From Lanius collurio (lineage: Eukaryota > Chordata > Aves > Passeriformes > Laniidae), in contig JACBWW010000023.1 of the NCBI GenBank assembly GCA_020086605.1, forward strand, positions 4,942,404-5,006,403: a DNA stretch of 64,000 nt, read 5' to 3'. The notes below the pieces were generated by a model. The model had not been told where the DNA came from. It did not search any database and saw nothing but the letters and a program-made list of their open reading frames with translations. Below are positions 52,230 to 62,550 of this stretch, in pieces; position 1 is the first letter of the stretch; the number at the start of each line of letters is the position of its first letter. The position numbers and the translations under genes were made by a program.

Positions 52230-53921
52230 CTATAATATGTGAAGCTGTAACCACAAAATACTAAAGGAAGACACAAGGAATTGTTCCAGAGAACAGCAGA
52301 CTAAGCAAGTCTGGAGATCACAAGTGTTGATAAGGAAAAAAGATTTCCTCTTATTATATGGATAAAACGTGTTATCACTTATTACATCACTTATTTATAT
52401 AAATCTAATAGTCACATATATGAATTATAGGAAGCATGGCAAGTTTTCCTATGGGATTATTGAAATTAGAAGTGTTTCCCTAGGAGCAAGTTGATAAAAT
52501 GTGCTGCACCTTCGCAATTAAAATACACACTTCATACATTTATTTCAGCTGAATAACAGCTTGGCTCTATTCTTCAAAAAAAGCATATTGCAATCTAAGT
52601 TTTCACAAAAAAACCCAAACAAGTGGTCCAGTTTCCCTCTCCTTTACAGTAGTGGAAAACAGAAAAAGAAATGCAATGCAGGCAAAACCCTCTCGTGTGT
52701 TCCTCAGGGAAGTAAGAGGAGTATCAGGCTTAAAATGAAGGTCCTGTAGTGCTCCTTGAGAAAACTATTCCTACAGTCCATACACCATCAAAAACTCCTC
52801 TCAGTTTCATTTAATGTACAGGCTAGAGCACCAATCACATTTTCCTCACCCTCATTTAAATTTTAAATAAAAAAATCTGTTACTTGAATTTATTTTCAAA
52901 ATTAACAAATATATCTATTATTTTAATTTATTATTTACATTTCTTTTAAAAGATAAAAAATAAATCTATTCTTTAAACAAGCTTAATTCCATGAACTAAT
53001 AAAATTCAATTGTTTCTAACAGCACTTAACTGTTGATTAAAGTGTGGCAGGCTGTACGGCAGCCTGTGTTCTTAACTAAAATAGGAGGTTTCATAAAAAA
53101 TTTCACACAGGAATCTGTCATTGCAACCTTGGTGCTCATTTAACCCACTTAGTATTTTTATAGTCAAGGTCAATAAAAATCAGATTCCATGGGAAAAAAA
53201 ATAAAGTGCCTGTTTGAGTCTAGCAGGGGAAGGGATTGAAAGTTTTAATTCCCACATTTTCATTAGCAGCATATTTTTTAGTCAATGTTGACAGATTGAA
53301 TGAACATGAATTTCCAGAGGAGAGCAGTGCTGTGAATTAAACTCTATTGTAATTTGTAAGTACTGAAGTCATCTAACACAGACTCATGATTTTCATCAAG
53401 ATCTGAGGGAGATCTTCAGAAGACCCATCCTTAATCCCCGTAGCTGATGTCTGAATGCTAGCATTTGAAGAAAAAGAAATAAAACATTTGCAAAGGATTA
53501 TATATGAGTTGTGGGACACGGGAGAGCTGCCTGGCTGACAAAAGTACAAAGCCCCATCATTGCAAGTGGTTCTTGTAGGCACCTGAAAGTCAGCCTCACC
53601 CAAAAGCCCAGGAAACTGCACCACAGCCTAGAACCAGCTCCCTGGGGCTGAGCAAAAAGCACCATCTTAGCAGCAGAAAACAAAGCAGTGAAATTACCAC
53701 CCCTGCTGAAATATGTCAAATTGCCAACAAAAAGGAAAACATACCTTTTTTTTTTTTGACCTCGGGAAACGGGGATTTTCACATCACCGTTGTAGATGAT
53801 TCTCTCGGGTACCTAATTTAGTAAATATATTAAAATAAACTATTATTAAAAGGAATATTTAACGTTGAAAAGCCTGTCTATTGTGCCACTATGGTACAGA
53901 ATAGGACCTTTTATATGCAAA

Positions 53922-53940
53922 TTCTAAATTAAATTTAGAA
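53922..53940. repeat. AT-rich inverted repeat, 9-bp arms
   Basis: TTCTAAATT, a single A, then AATTTAGAA. It immediately follows, and shares one base with, an ATGCAAAT octamer at 53915-53922. The arms are perfect but low in complexity. Confidence 0.55.
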
Positions 53941-54105
53941 AGTCTCTTGTACTGTTTATTAACTCTGACTGAGAGAAGAAGAAATGAACACAGTTTGAAG
54001 TGAAACATTTCTAGCTCACACATCTAGTATTTACTTCACATTAGTAACAGGAGATTCTTACTGACAAATTACCTTAAAAACACGTATTTTTGCCTCACCA
54101 GTGAA

Positions 54106-54156
54106 TATCAGTTTCTAATGCAGAAACTGATACAGAAAGCCTGTAGCTTTCTGTAT
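54106..54156. repeat. Two adjacent perfect hairpins sharing three bases
   Basis: Hairpin 1 has arms TATCAGTTTCT (54106-54116) and AGAAACTGATA (54122-54132) with loop AATGC. Hairpin 2 has arms ATACAGAAAGC (54130-54140) and GCTTTCTGTAT (54146-54156) with loop CTGTA. Both stems are 11 bp with 5-nt loops. They overlap at 54130-54132, so they cannot both be fully paired. The stems are too short for a microRNA precursor. No transcript is evident, and whether the structure is selected is unknown. Confidence 0.6.
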
Positions 54157-54781
54157 TTCTTTCTTAGCCATCATTATTAGCTGCACTAATGTAATTGGCA
54201 AAATAATAATCAATTTTTGTACACATTCCATTATTTTCAAGACAGTAGTTTAATAACAAAAGCAGAGCTGTCATTTCCCCCTGCAGTTACTCACACTGTA
54301 CAAATTCATCCTGTCAACACATATTTAAAATCTAATTTAAAAAAAAAAAAAATCAACATAGAGTGAATCTTTGTACAATAAGGGAGATAAGTCAGTGAGT
54401 CAATCCACATTTCTTAAATAGGGATATTTTGTTGTGTTCCTTACAATCAACTTTCTCTCCCTGAGTGTGCATACGCAGGCATACACGAATATTTCCTATG
54501 AAGCGCCTGCAGGAATGCTTGAGCTCCATCCATTTATTGTAACCGTGCAGCATAATCAGAGCAAGAATAAAATCGACTTGAATAAAAAGCAAAAAAAGGC
54601 AAGACAACCTATAGGCACTTTTCCAGCATTTTGATTCCAGGTTAGCTCTGCAGATCTGAAAACAAAAGTGGGAGGCATGTTTGGAGCCAGCTGAATGACC
54701 CCTGTCCCACATCCCAGGTCCCCACTTGAAAGAACCCCCCACTGAAAGGACCCCACATGCCACTGAAAGAGATGTTGCCTT

Positions 54782-54829
54782 TTGGGTTTGGTTTGGTTTG
54801 GTTTTTGGGTTTTTATTTTTTTTTTTTTG
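54782..54829. repeat. GGTTT-type repeat joined to a T run
   Basis: Several TTTGG units followed by GTTTTTGGGTTTTTA and a T run. It is a simple low-complexity tract with no interstitial telomere (TTAGGG) units. Confidence 0.65.
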
Positions 54830-56139
54830 AGAACGGGGACGGTGCTTCCATAAATGCAATACTTGGCACCTGGCCCAGGATCTCTAAAAGCAAATGACTC
54901 CTGTGGACCTTTGGTGTCATTTTCCTCAGGATGACCTCTCCTTTCATGCCAATCAGTTAATTCATCCTGTTATTAATGCAGGGGGCTGAGAGGAGCAGGT
55001 ACTCAAGCCTCACACCTGAGGAGCATCTAGAAACTGATGTGGTCAGCCTGCTTTTAGTCTTTGCTGTGGCCATCCCTGCCCTAAACCCACAACCATTCCC
55101 AGCACAGCAGACCTGGAACGGGAGGCACCAGCCCTCTTCCACCGACAAGGTGCATTGCTTAACTTAGCAGATTTATTTAACTATCAGTTTATTAATAAGG
55201 AAAGAGTCAAAGACAATAAGAAAGAGTGAAGGCAGCCAGAGACATTAAGCAGATTTATTAATTTAAGAAGCCTGATCACTTTCCTTCATTTTATCTGACA
55301 GAGTTAGTGTAAGACAGTTATACTTCAATAAGTTCTCTACACTGTACTGTGCTATTTTAAAAGGATTTCACAATAAAGGAAGCTGAAAGACTGTGCACAG
55401 TCTGGAGACCGTATCTGGTGTGACATGAATATAGTATTTTAACCAGATTTAATCTTACAGTATTCCCTCCTCTACAATGACTTTGCAGGAGGAAACCCTA
55501 CGGAAAGGAAAATCTGTTCATCCCACACCACAGAACACTGAATCGCATTGCAGACTCCAGCAGCCCTTCCTACATATTAAAATGCTTTCATCAGGGAATT
55601 TGGAAGCAGTTAAATTGTGGAGAAGGGGTGGGAAAGGGGAAAAAAAATACTAGGTCTCGTTTGGTTCAATTTTGGGCTCATTTTTATTGTCACTAATGTT
55701 TCACTGTCACAGCTCTCAGTGCTTGAGGGAGCAGAGGCTGTTTGCAGTGGACACACCTCAGCTTTGGAGGACAATACCAACAAACACTCTGATTCCATCC
55801 TCTTCAGCAGTAACATCCCACTGCCAAGGCCTTGGCAAGAAGTTTTGTATTAAAATTGGAGAAGCAGGGTTCAGGCTGCAGGAAAGGGAATCTGCCTGCT
55901 TTCTTACAGAAGAGGGCTTTAAGCTTAATCATATACACATTCCGAGGTACATCCACATAGACTTGTGAAACTCAGCCTCGGCAAACGCTGTTCCCCGTAC
56001 TTCAGATTCTTTAAAAGCTATGGAATGCAAATCCTGCCTGCTCCCATTCTTGCTCCCTGCAGAGAACTTGAGGCCTGATCCAAAAAGTCATTTAAAAAGC
56101 TCCCTTTGATTGCAGTCGGGTTTAGATTTGTCTCTGTGT

Positions 56140-56300
56140 GAGCACAGGTATAAAAGAAAAAGAAAGGAAGGAAAGAGGAAAAATTAAAAAACTAGAAAAG
56201 AAAAAAAAAATAAAAAATANAGGAAAAGGAAAAGGAAAAGGAAAAGGAAAAGGAAAAGGAAAAGGAAGCAAAGGAAAAAAGAAAGAAAAGAAAAGAAAAA
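56140..56300. repeat. Purine-rich tract with (GGAAAA)7 and an undetermined base
   Basis: About 160 bp almost free of C and T on the + strand. It contains seven GGAAAA units at 56222-56263 and AAAAG-type units at about 56280-56299. The N at 56220 sits exactly where the A-rich part meets the hexamer array, so the assembled length may be wrong. Such polypurine tracts can form triplex DNA. The Gly-Lys frame across it is an artefact of the repeat. Confidence 0.8.
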
Positions 56301-56337
56301 CTGGAAACACTGTGACCAAAGCCGAGGGAAGTGCTCC

Positions 56338-57290
56338 GTGGACATACCTAGGACCGGGCGGCCCGCGGGAGCCGCCGGGTGACAACCGGAGCTCCGCTCT
56401 GGATGCGCGGACAGACGGATCCATAGTTCCGCCCAGACTCCCCTTTTGTTGCAGGAATGGGATTTAGAGAGAAACAAACAAGAAACAAACAAACGGCGGA
56501 CGCGGTCCTCACCTTCCCGCCCCTCCCGGGCCGCCGGGCCTGTGCCCCGTACCCAGCCGAGGTGGGACCCGCGGCTGGGCGGCCTCTGCAGCCCACGGGG
56601 CCGGGGGGTCTGCCCGGGGCAGGGCTGTGCGGGGGCTGTGCCGGGGCCAGGGGCTGTGCCAGGGGCAGGGCTGTGCCGGGAACAGGGCTGTGCATGGGAC
56701 AGGGCTGTGCCCGGGATCTGGGGCTGTGCCGGGGATCTGGGGCTGTGCCGGGTCCAGGGCTCTGCCCGCGGGCAGAGTGGTGCAGGCGCTGGGGCTGTGC
56801 CGGGGCCGGGGGCTGTGCCCGGGATCTGGGGCTGTGCCGGGGCCGGGGGCTGTGCCCGGGACCTGGGGCTGTGCCGGGGACAGGGCTCTGCCCGCGGGCA
56901 GAGCGGTGCAGGCGCTGGGGCTGTGCCGGGGACAGTGATGTGCCCGGGACCTGGGGCTGTGCCGGGGACAGGGCTGTGCCCGCGGGCAGAGCGGTGCAGG
57001 CGCCGGGGCTGGGCCCGGGGTTGGGGCCGGCGGTGCCCCTGGACGGGGCGGCCCGGCTGCCCCCCGAGCTACCCCGCCGGCCGCGGCCCCGGTACCGAGA
57101 GGGACGAGGAGGGGCTGCATCCCTGCACAGACGGTGCCGGCCCAGGGCGTTCTGGAGCTGCTGGAAGCAGGGATGTGAAAATCCGTGCCAGAACCCTCCC
57201 CAGTGCTGCTGCTCCCCCGGCCGAGGCAGGTGCCGGGCTGGCGGCAGGGAGGCGAAGGTGTGTGGGCACTGAGCTCTGCCGACACCCTGC
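56338..57290. promoter_or_regulatory. CpG island, candidate promoter
   Basis: This is the only long CpG-rich, GC-rich segment in the window, with sharp edges against AT-rich flanks. Non-repeat CpG-rich sequence lies on both sides of the minisatellite (56338-56595 and 57018-57200), so the island is not just the repeat. In birds such islands usually mark promoters. Two splice-like signals lie in it. On the minus strand AAG|GTGAGG is a good donor whose exon side ends at 56513. On the + strand CCCCTTTTGTTGCAG|G is a good acceptor with exon start at 56455. No protein-coding first exon is recognised. It could be the start of a non-coding RNA, an alternative promoter, or a promoterless GC-rich island. 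Confidence 0.5.
56596..57017. repeat. GC-rich 18/19-bp minisatellite with higher-order units
   Basis: The basic unit is GGGCTGTGCCGGGG followed by ACAG, CCGG or ATCTG, giving 18 or 19 bp. A different 33-bp block, starting GGCTCTGCCCGCGGGCAGAG in its first two copies and with one T-to-G change there in the third, interrupts the array at 56758-56790, 56884-56916 and 56972-57004, offsets of 126 and 88 bp. The + strand is G-rich with closely spaced GGG/GGGG runs, so G-quadruplexes are plausible. Because the common units lack stop codons, frames of 258-345 codons run through it on both strands; these are not genes. Confidence 0.85.
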
Positions 57291-58401
57291 TGTCCCCACA
57301 CCCTGCAGCCTGTCGGGGACACCCAGATTTAGCGCAAAACCCAAGGGCTGTGGGTCAGGGAGACGCCAGAGTCTTCACTGGAACAGGGCATTGAGGCTCA
57401 ACGCCTCCATCCACAGCTATCGGCATCTCTGCTGTATCAGGACAAGCTGGGGGAACATTGCTCAGGACCGTGGGTCTTTGTGAATTAACAATTGAGAGCG
57501 GCACCCAGGGACACTCCATCCTCTACCCCCGCTGGAAACTTGAGGACACAGCTTGATTTGTCATTTACTGGGTATTTTTTTTTCTGCACAGTGGAGAAAC
57601 ACCACTTCTAGCAAACTTCTGGTCTCGCTTTGATTTTCTTCTATTTAAGATGTCATATAGAGATGAATTACAAAACAATAGCATTTATTAATTAAAAAAA
57701 AAAATAAAATCACAAATTCTACAGGGCTTCAAACTAAGCAAGGAGAGAGGCAGGGCAAGCTCTGTCCTCATCACTCACTGCACCATGATTATAGGCCTGC
57801 ACACTTCACTATGCGTCGGAAGTGACACAGTTTTAAAAGCCAGAATTTGGAGGGAAAATAGTGAACGAAAATGATCATTTCAGAGAGCACTGAAATACAA
57901 ACAGCGTGCATTGAGGGTACAGTGATGTTGTCACACTGTGCCAGGTCAGCCCGATACGGTGATAGATAGCTCAGGATGGAGCTGCCTGTCTGCCAACTAC
58001 AGCCTTACAGATCCCTGGCCTTTTGCTTTTCACTTGAAAAGTTAAGTCACATCCTGGACTATTTTTGCATTGTGTTGGCTTAGAGCTCACAAATCTGAAA
58101 GCATTCAGCCCTCAGAGTGACAAACGTTATTCTCGGTCCTCCCCCACAATTTCAGGCAGTCAAGAATTAGATGCAGCAGAGTGTACAGTATTTTAATCTA
58201 TTGATTTGTACCTGCTGTGCCCAAAAAATTTCATTCGAGGAGCCTTAAATTTATGAAGTGGTTCAGTGCTCAGCTCCCTCCAAAAAAGACAAGTTCTTTC
58301 TTGGCCGCTCACCTCTGCCACGTTTCAGGGTGTGCTATATCGTGTTATTCATACTGAGACCTGCACTTAAAACAGAGATCTGAAGCATTTGGTTACAGAC
58401 A

Positions 58402-58419
58402 GTGTGTGTGTGTGTGTGT
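58402..58419. repeat. (GT)9 microsatellite
   Basis: Nine uninterrupted GT units. Confidence 0.85.
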
Positions 58420-59636
58420 ACAAGCACGATCAGTTTTTGTAGGAGCTGAGCAAACAAAATCTATCCCACTCTCCATAGCTACCCCCGGAATGCCCAAGCC
58501 TCATGGCAGCCCCTCACAACACAGCGAATTGGAAAGAGGGAGGGGGAAAAGTATATTAAAAAAATCTTAATTCCTAACATTGAAGTATATAGGATATTTT
58601 TTCCTGCATGAAATTTTAAATTCAGCCATATGAACAGGTGTCAGAAACAGTGGGTCCATTTAGCTCCTCTGATGATCGGAGTAATAAATATAGAGGATTT
58701 CCTTTCAACAGAGTACATGCTGAAATGACACCAATGTAGTTCTGGCATCTGAGCAGATAATTCTGATATATGCATCATTTCCTCCCTAAATCCAGGAAGC
58801 AGCTACACTCTCTATCTGATATTAGTATATTATGTCAAATAGAAATTGGTATTAAAATTATGAATGATTCTAGATCAAGAACTTCCTACACACTACGCAG
58901 AGGAAGGGGGAGGAAACAGCTGCAGAAAAGCTTTTGGAAGGGAAAAGAAAAGAAAGAGCTGGGAAAGTTCATTTTTTAAACTAAAGATTTGCTGCCATGT
59001 TTCGCGTGGGGGGAGTTTTCAAGTGACATTTTGATTCAGCGCTGGCATTTTTGTTTTAAAAGAGTGAAGAAGACTTTCTAATAAATAGAAGCTCTCCCCA
59101 CTCAGTTTGCAAACGGGCACTTCTTGCCACATGCCTAGGGAGAAATTGTTCTGGAAATAAATATGCACTAGTGTGACCAGGATATTTCCCTCTCTTCTCC
59201 CGTCTTTTTTTTAGGATGCAGTCCAGGATGACATTTCTCAGGCAGGGAAAATGCTGCAGCAAAACCAAAAAAATACTCTTGGACTGTGCTCAGCAGAAGC
59301 CTGGAGGACGGACAGGAGAGGATTGTGTTTCATTTCAGGGGGTGGAAATAAAAAGGTTTAGGGGCAAGGTGGGCTGGGGAGGGAGGAGGAGGCTAAGCCC
59401 CAGCGCACACCATTTCCCAGCCAGCAAAGGGCCGCTGTCTGTGCATGTATCTCCCAGCACTGGTCACATGAAAGTTCTTTGTAATTTAGTTAATAAATGG
59501 GAAAGCACTACAGGACTATGGGAAAAATAGGCTGTTGTTAGTGATGGGCAGATTAAGACCACGCACACCTTTTGACACCTGATTGCCTGGCTCAGGCAGA
59601 ATTCCCCCTGCTTTTTACCTGAGGGAGAACCGTGGG

Positions 59637-59696
59637 ATCCTGCTCCCTCTTTGCAATCCCCAGGGATTGCACCTCCGAGTTCAATGGGAGCAGGAT
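59637..59696. repeat. Nested inverted repeat (outer 11-bp, inner 8-bp arms)
   Basis: The outer arms are ATCCTGCTCCC (59637-59647) and GGGAGCAGGAT (59686-59696). The inner arms are TGCAATCC (59652-59659) and GGATTGCA (59664-59671) around CCAG. All are exact complements. A 60-nt RNA or single strand could fold into an interrupted stem-loop with an asymmetric internal loop (4 nt against 14 nt). The structure is more GC-rich than the other inverted repeats here, so chance is a less comfortable explanation, but no transcript is evident. Confidence 0.55.
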
Positions 59697-62059
59697 TGAG
59701 GCCAAAGTCAAGCAAGGGGTGATTAATGAATGTAGGTTATTCAGAGCAGAGCGGTTCCAATTAGTCCTGCGGCAAAGGTGGGCGCTCCCCTGCAATGACT
59801 CATACAGAGAGCCCCAATACTCATTTTGCTTTAGTGAATATTAAAATGTGTACCTAATTTTTTTCCCCTTCAGTTGGCCATTTGGCATGTTTCAGGCTAA
59901 AATTCAAGTGCAGCCTAAGGAAGGATGCGTTGGTTTTTTTTTTTTTAATTTGTATAGCAAGATTGTCATAACAATGCCAAACTGGAAGAAAGCTTTTTCC
60001 CCTCTCAGGTTGGGGGTGGAATGGGAATTTTCCCTTTCTCACTCTATTCTAGGAAGTGTATTTCTAGGAAGGTTTTCTCTTATCTCTCAAATCATTCAAA
60101 TAGGGTGTTTGTTATTTTTCCTCTGAGAAAGAAGATACTTCAGGGAGGCGGCAGTGCTCTCCTCGCTCTTCACTATTCAGTCAATTCACAGTACTTTTAA
60201 AATCCTATTGCCTGCTCCTAGCTTTGCCTGTAGGGAAGCCTGAAGTGACAGCAGGGTGTGAGGATGAGGCTGGACCAGAAGTGGTCCTGCTCCGGGCAGC
60301 TTGGGGTTCTGTGCTCCCTTGGGGGCTGCAGCGCCACGTCAGCGGGGGTTCTGCTGATGACAGGCCTTGTCCCTTCCATTCCTTGCTCTCAGCACAGGCA
60401 GCAGCAAAGCTTCTAACAAAGCAAAAACACCTGGGCATTGGTAAAGGCTCAGTCAGGGAAGGGAAGGTGGGAGACAAAATAACAAGCAGCCTTGTCTTTA
60501 TGAGAGGAGATAAATCCCAGCTTGGCCAATAGCAACCAGTTTACCCACAGATTATACATTAACCAGAAAATGGAACTCGAATTAACCAGAATCTGGAGCT
60601 TGAACCATTACTCAAACCCTGGTGCAACAGCAGGTCAGATACCAAAGGGCAGGTTGGTGCCCCGGCACTGGGGAGGGGTGAGACACAGCATCGGCTCCGG
60701 AAACTAAGCCACTGCTGTCACCAGCAGAGAGGTTGGTGTCCATCCCAGCCAAAGGGACCTCAGCAGGAGCAGAGTGACCTCCAGCACCAGCCACTGCCCA
60801 CTGACACAGGCTCTCGTGGGTACAGGTGCTGCAGGGGGACTCAGAGATTACACCCTGACCTTGCAGCTCGGCCCTCGACAGGGGCTGGACCAGCCAGGCA
60901 GAGGGATGGCAACAGGTCCTCTCCCTTCAAGGCCACCAGCACCCAGGAGGGATGACCTTACTGCTGGGAATAAGTGGCACCAGCAGCAGGGAGGGAAACC
61001 ACAAAGGAAAAGAAAAAAGTGTTTGGTTTATCAGACTGGGTCTGGAGATAAACTTCCCATCCTGGAGAGGCTGGAGCATCCTTCGGAGAGGCCTCTGCCT
61101 CTCCCATAAACTGGGCAGATAATGCCATTCAGAGAGCAGGACAGCACTCTGCCAACAGACACTGGAGGCTCTCAGGGAAAGGTGGCTTTAAATGAACTGG
61201 GTCGAGGGTTTGAGGAGCCTTTCAAAGTTGAAATGCCCTTTGACATAGAGAACTGCAGTGAAGAGGGGCTCAGAGACCTGAATGTTTTTAGCACATTAAC
61301 CTTTGGGATTGATTGTTTAGAACAAATAACCCTCAAAACTTGGAGGAAGTCCTTTGGATTGTTTTTTTCTCCACTCCTCAGCTCTCTCTGGACTTTCTAA
61401 GGCCTGTAGCAAAAGAAAAAACAACAAAACAAAACCAAAAACACCGCAAAACAACAACAAAAAAAAATCCACAGGGTAAACAAAAGAAAAAAGAGAGGTA
61501 AAAAGCAAAGAAAAAAAAAAAGGAGGTAGTATGGACCAAAATGGTAAGAAATCTTTCGATCTAGTGTTAAGTGGCTCTGTGACAAGCCAAGCCTGATGCA
61601 GTGTCATCTCTTACTAGAGACAGGCATGCTTAGCTGGGATCAGATGATAAGAGGATGTGAAGTCTTCTCTTTCACTTCACTCCATCATTAAACAACCAAA
61701 ATACAGGGCTGTATCGTGTCATCAGGTTTTTAAGCAGACCTCCCCTTTGAGCTCTCCTAGAACTTGGTGGGATGATCTGAGTCACTGAAAGTGCCCTCAC
61801 TGCACTGCTGAGAAGTCAGAAGCAGCACCTGAAAGCTCACGTTTTTCATCTACCTGAGAGAGAACTTGAGTCCTAGTGGGTGACAATTTCCCGTTTTACA
61901 CGAAGCTACCCTTTTCCTTCTCCCCTGCTGAACATTACTGAGTCCAGCTCTTGGTCAGCATCGCCCCTTCGGCAGGCAGCACGCTGAAGTGCTGCGCTCG
62001 GAGTTAGGGAACTTTAAACTACAGACTAAGAAACTGAGTACGGAATCAAAAAAATGCAG

Positions 62060-62065
62060 TTTATT
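62060..62065 (-). terminator. Canonical poly(A) signal AATAAA (minus strand)
   Basis: TTTATT on + is AATAAA on -, in the context AATAATAAACTGC. A cleavage site 12-25 nt further along the minus strand would fall at about 62036-62048. A second AATAAA at 62224-62229 on the same strand could serve as a proximal alternative signal. The hexamer is common in AT-rich DNA, so the call rests on its position at the edge of the UTR-like block. Confidence 0.45.
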
Positions 62066-62532
62066 ATTGTAGATTATTCTCTCTTTTGATATAACCATAG
62101 AGTTGAAAATGAAAGAAAAGCACATAGGAACATCACACGTGGTTAGTTAGTAACTCAAGATATAAAACAATTTTGCACAGCAAAATATGTAAAAGAAAAA
62201 GTAACTGACAAGATTTTTTTATATTTATTGTGGTAAGATTTACTTTCCATTTTTTTTTAAAAGACAGGATATCAGTCCCTGAAAATAAAATTTACTGATT
62301 ATTGCCTTTAAAACTGTGGAATTTTTGAAGTTACAGAAAATCCAGTTCTGCACCACAATACAACTGTAAAAAAATCTGCATCATTTTAAAACTGTGCAGT
62401 AATGCCATCTTTATAACTGCATAAATTGTATTAGCGTTCTAAACAGGTTCGTAATTTTTTTTTTGTTGTTTTTGTATTATATGCTTGCAGGTTATATCTT
62501 AGTGCAATTCAGTCCCAAATACTTCAATTTTG

Positions 62533-62550
62533 AAAAAAAAAAAAAAAAAA
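62533..62550. repeat. A18 homopolymer with A/C-rich continuation
   Basis: A run of 18 A, then CA-interrupted A runs to about 62576. It lies inside the putative 3' UTR, where it would read as a U-rich tract on the sense strand. Confidence 0.8.

Larger units (their letters stand above)
49551..56139. other. Gene-free AT-rich stretch with inverted repeats
   Basis: No exon is supported; the longest frame is 155 codons at 54392-54859 on -, beginning in the T-rich tract near 54.8 kb, and it is not recognised. The stretch contains a CATCATCATGATGATG palindrome (51267-51282), a possible MIR fragment (51350-51450), a TTTG microsatellite (52203-52229), a 19-bp AT-rich inverted repeat (53922-53940) and two adjacent hairpins (54106-54156). 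The region around 53820-53960 is very AT-rich with an ATGCAAAT octamer and may be a non-coding element. Confidence 0.6.
57291..62035. other. Gene-free sequence between CpG island and putative 3' UTR
   Basis: Unique sequence with (GT)9 at 58402-58419 and a nested inverted repeat at 59637-59696. The parts at 57.5-59.2 kb are AT-rich and element-like; 60.2-61.2 kb is more GC-rich and holds short frames on both strands that I do not recognise. An A/C-rich tract with short CAAA-like units lies around 61410-61520. I see no exon or transposon. Confidence 0.6.

Noticed and set aside
54782..54805. TTTGG units considered as interstitial telomere repeat
   Set aside because: There are no TTAGGG units; it is a plain GT-rich microsatellite.
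54434..54859. 155-codon - frame and neighbouring + frame
   Set aside because: The - frame begins in the A/T-rich repeat tract and encodes a Lys/Pro/Asn-rich start; no homology recognised.
16048..56032. Several perfect ATGCAAAT octamers (16048, 34406, 53915, 56025)
   Set aside because: An 8-mer of this composition is expected a few times in 64 kb of AT-rich DNA. Only the one beside the inverted repeat at 53.9 kb is kept, as a weak observation.
56446..57483. 345-codon + frame (and overlapping 271-codon + and 324- and 258-codon - frames)
   Set aside because: They run through the GC-rich minisatellite, whose common units lack stop codons, and exist on both strands at once. The predicted peptides are Gly/Cys- or Pro/Ala-rich repeats with no domain.
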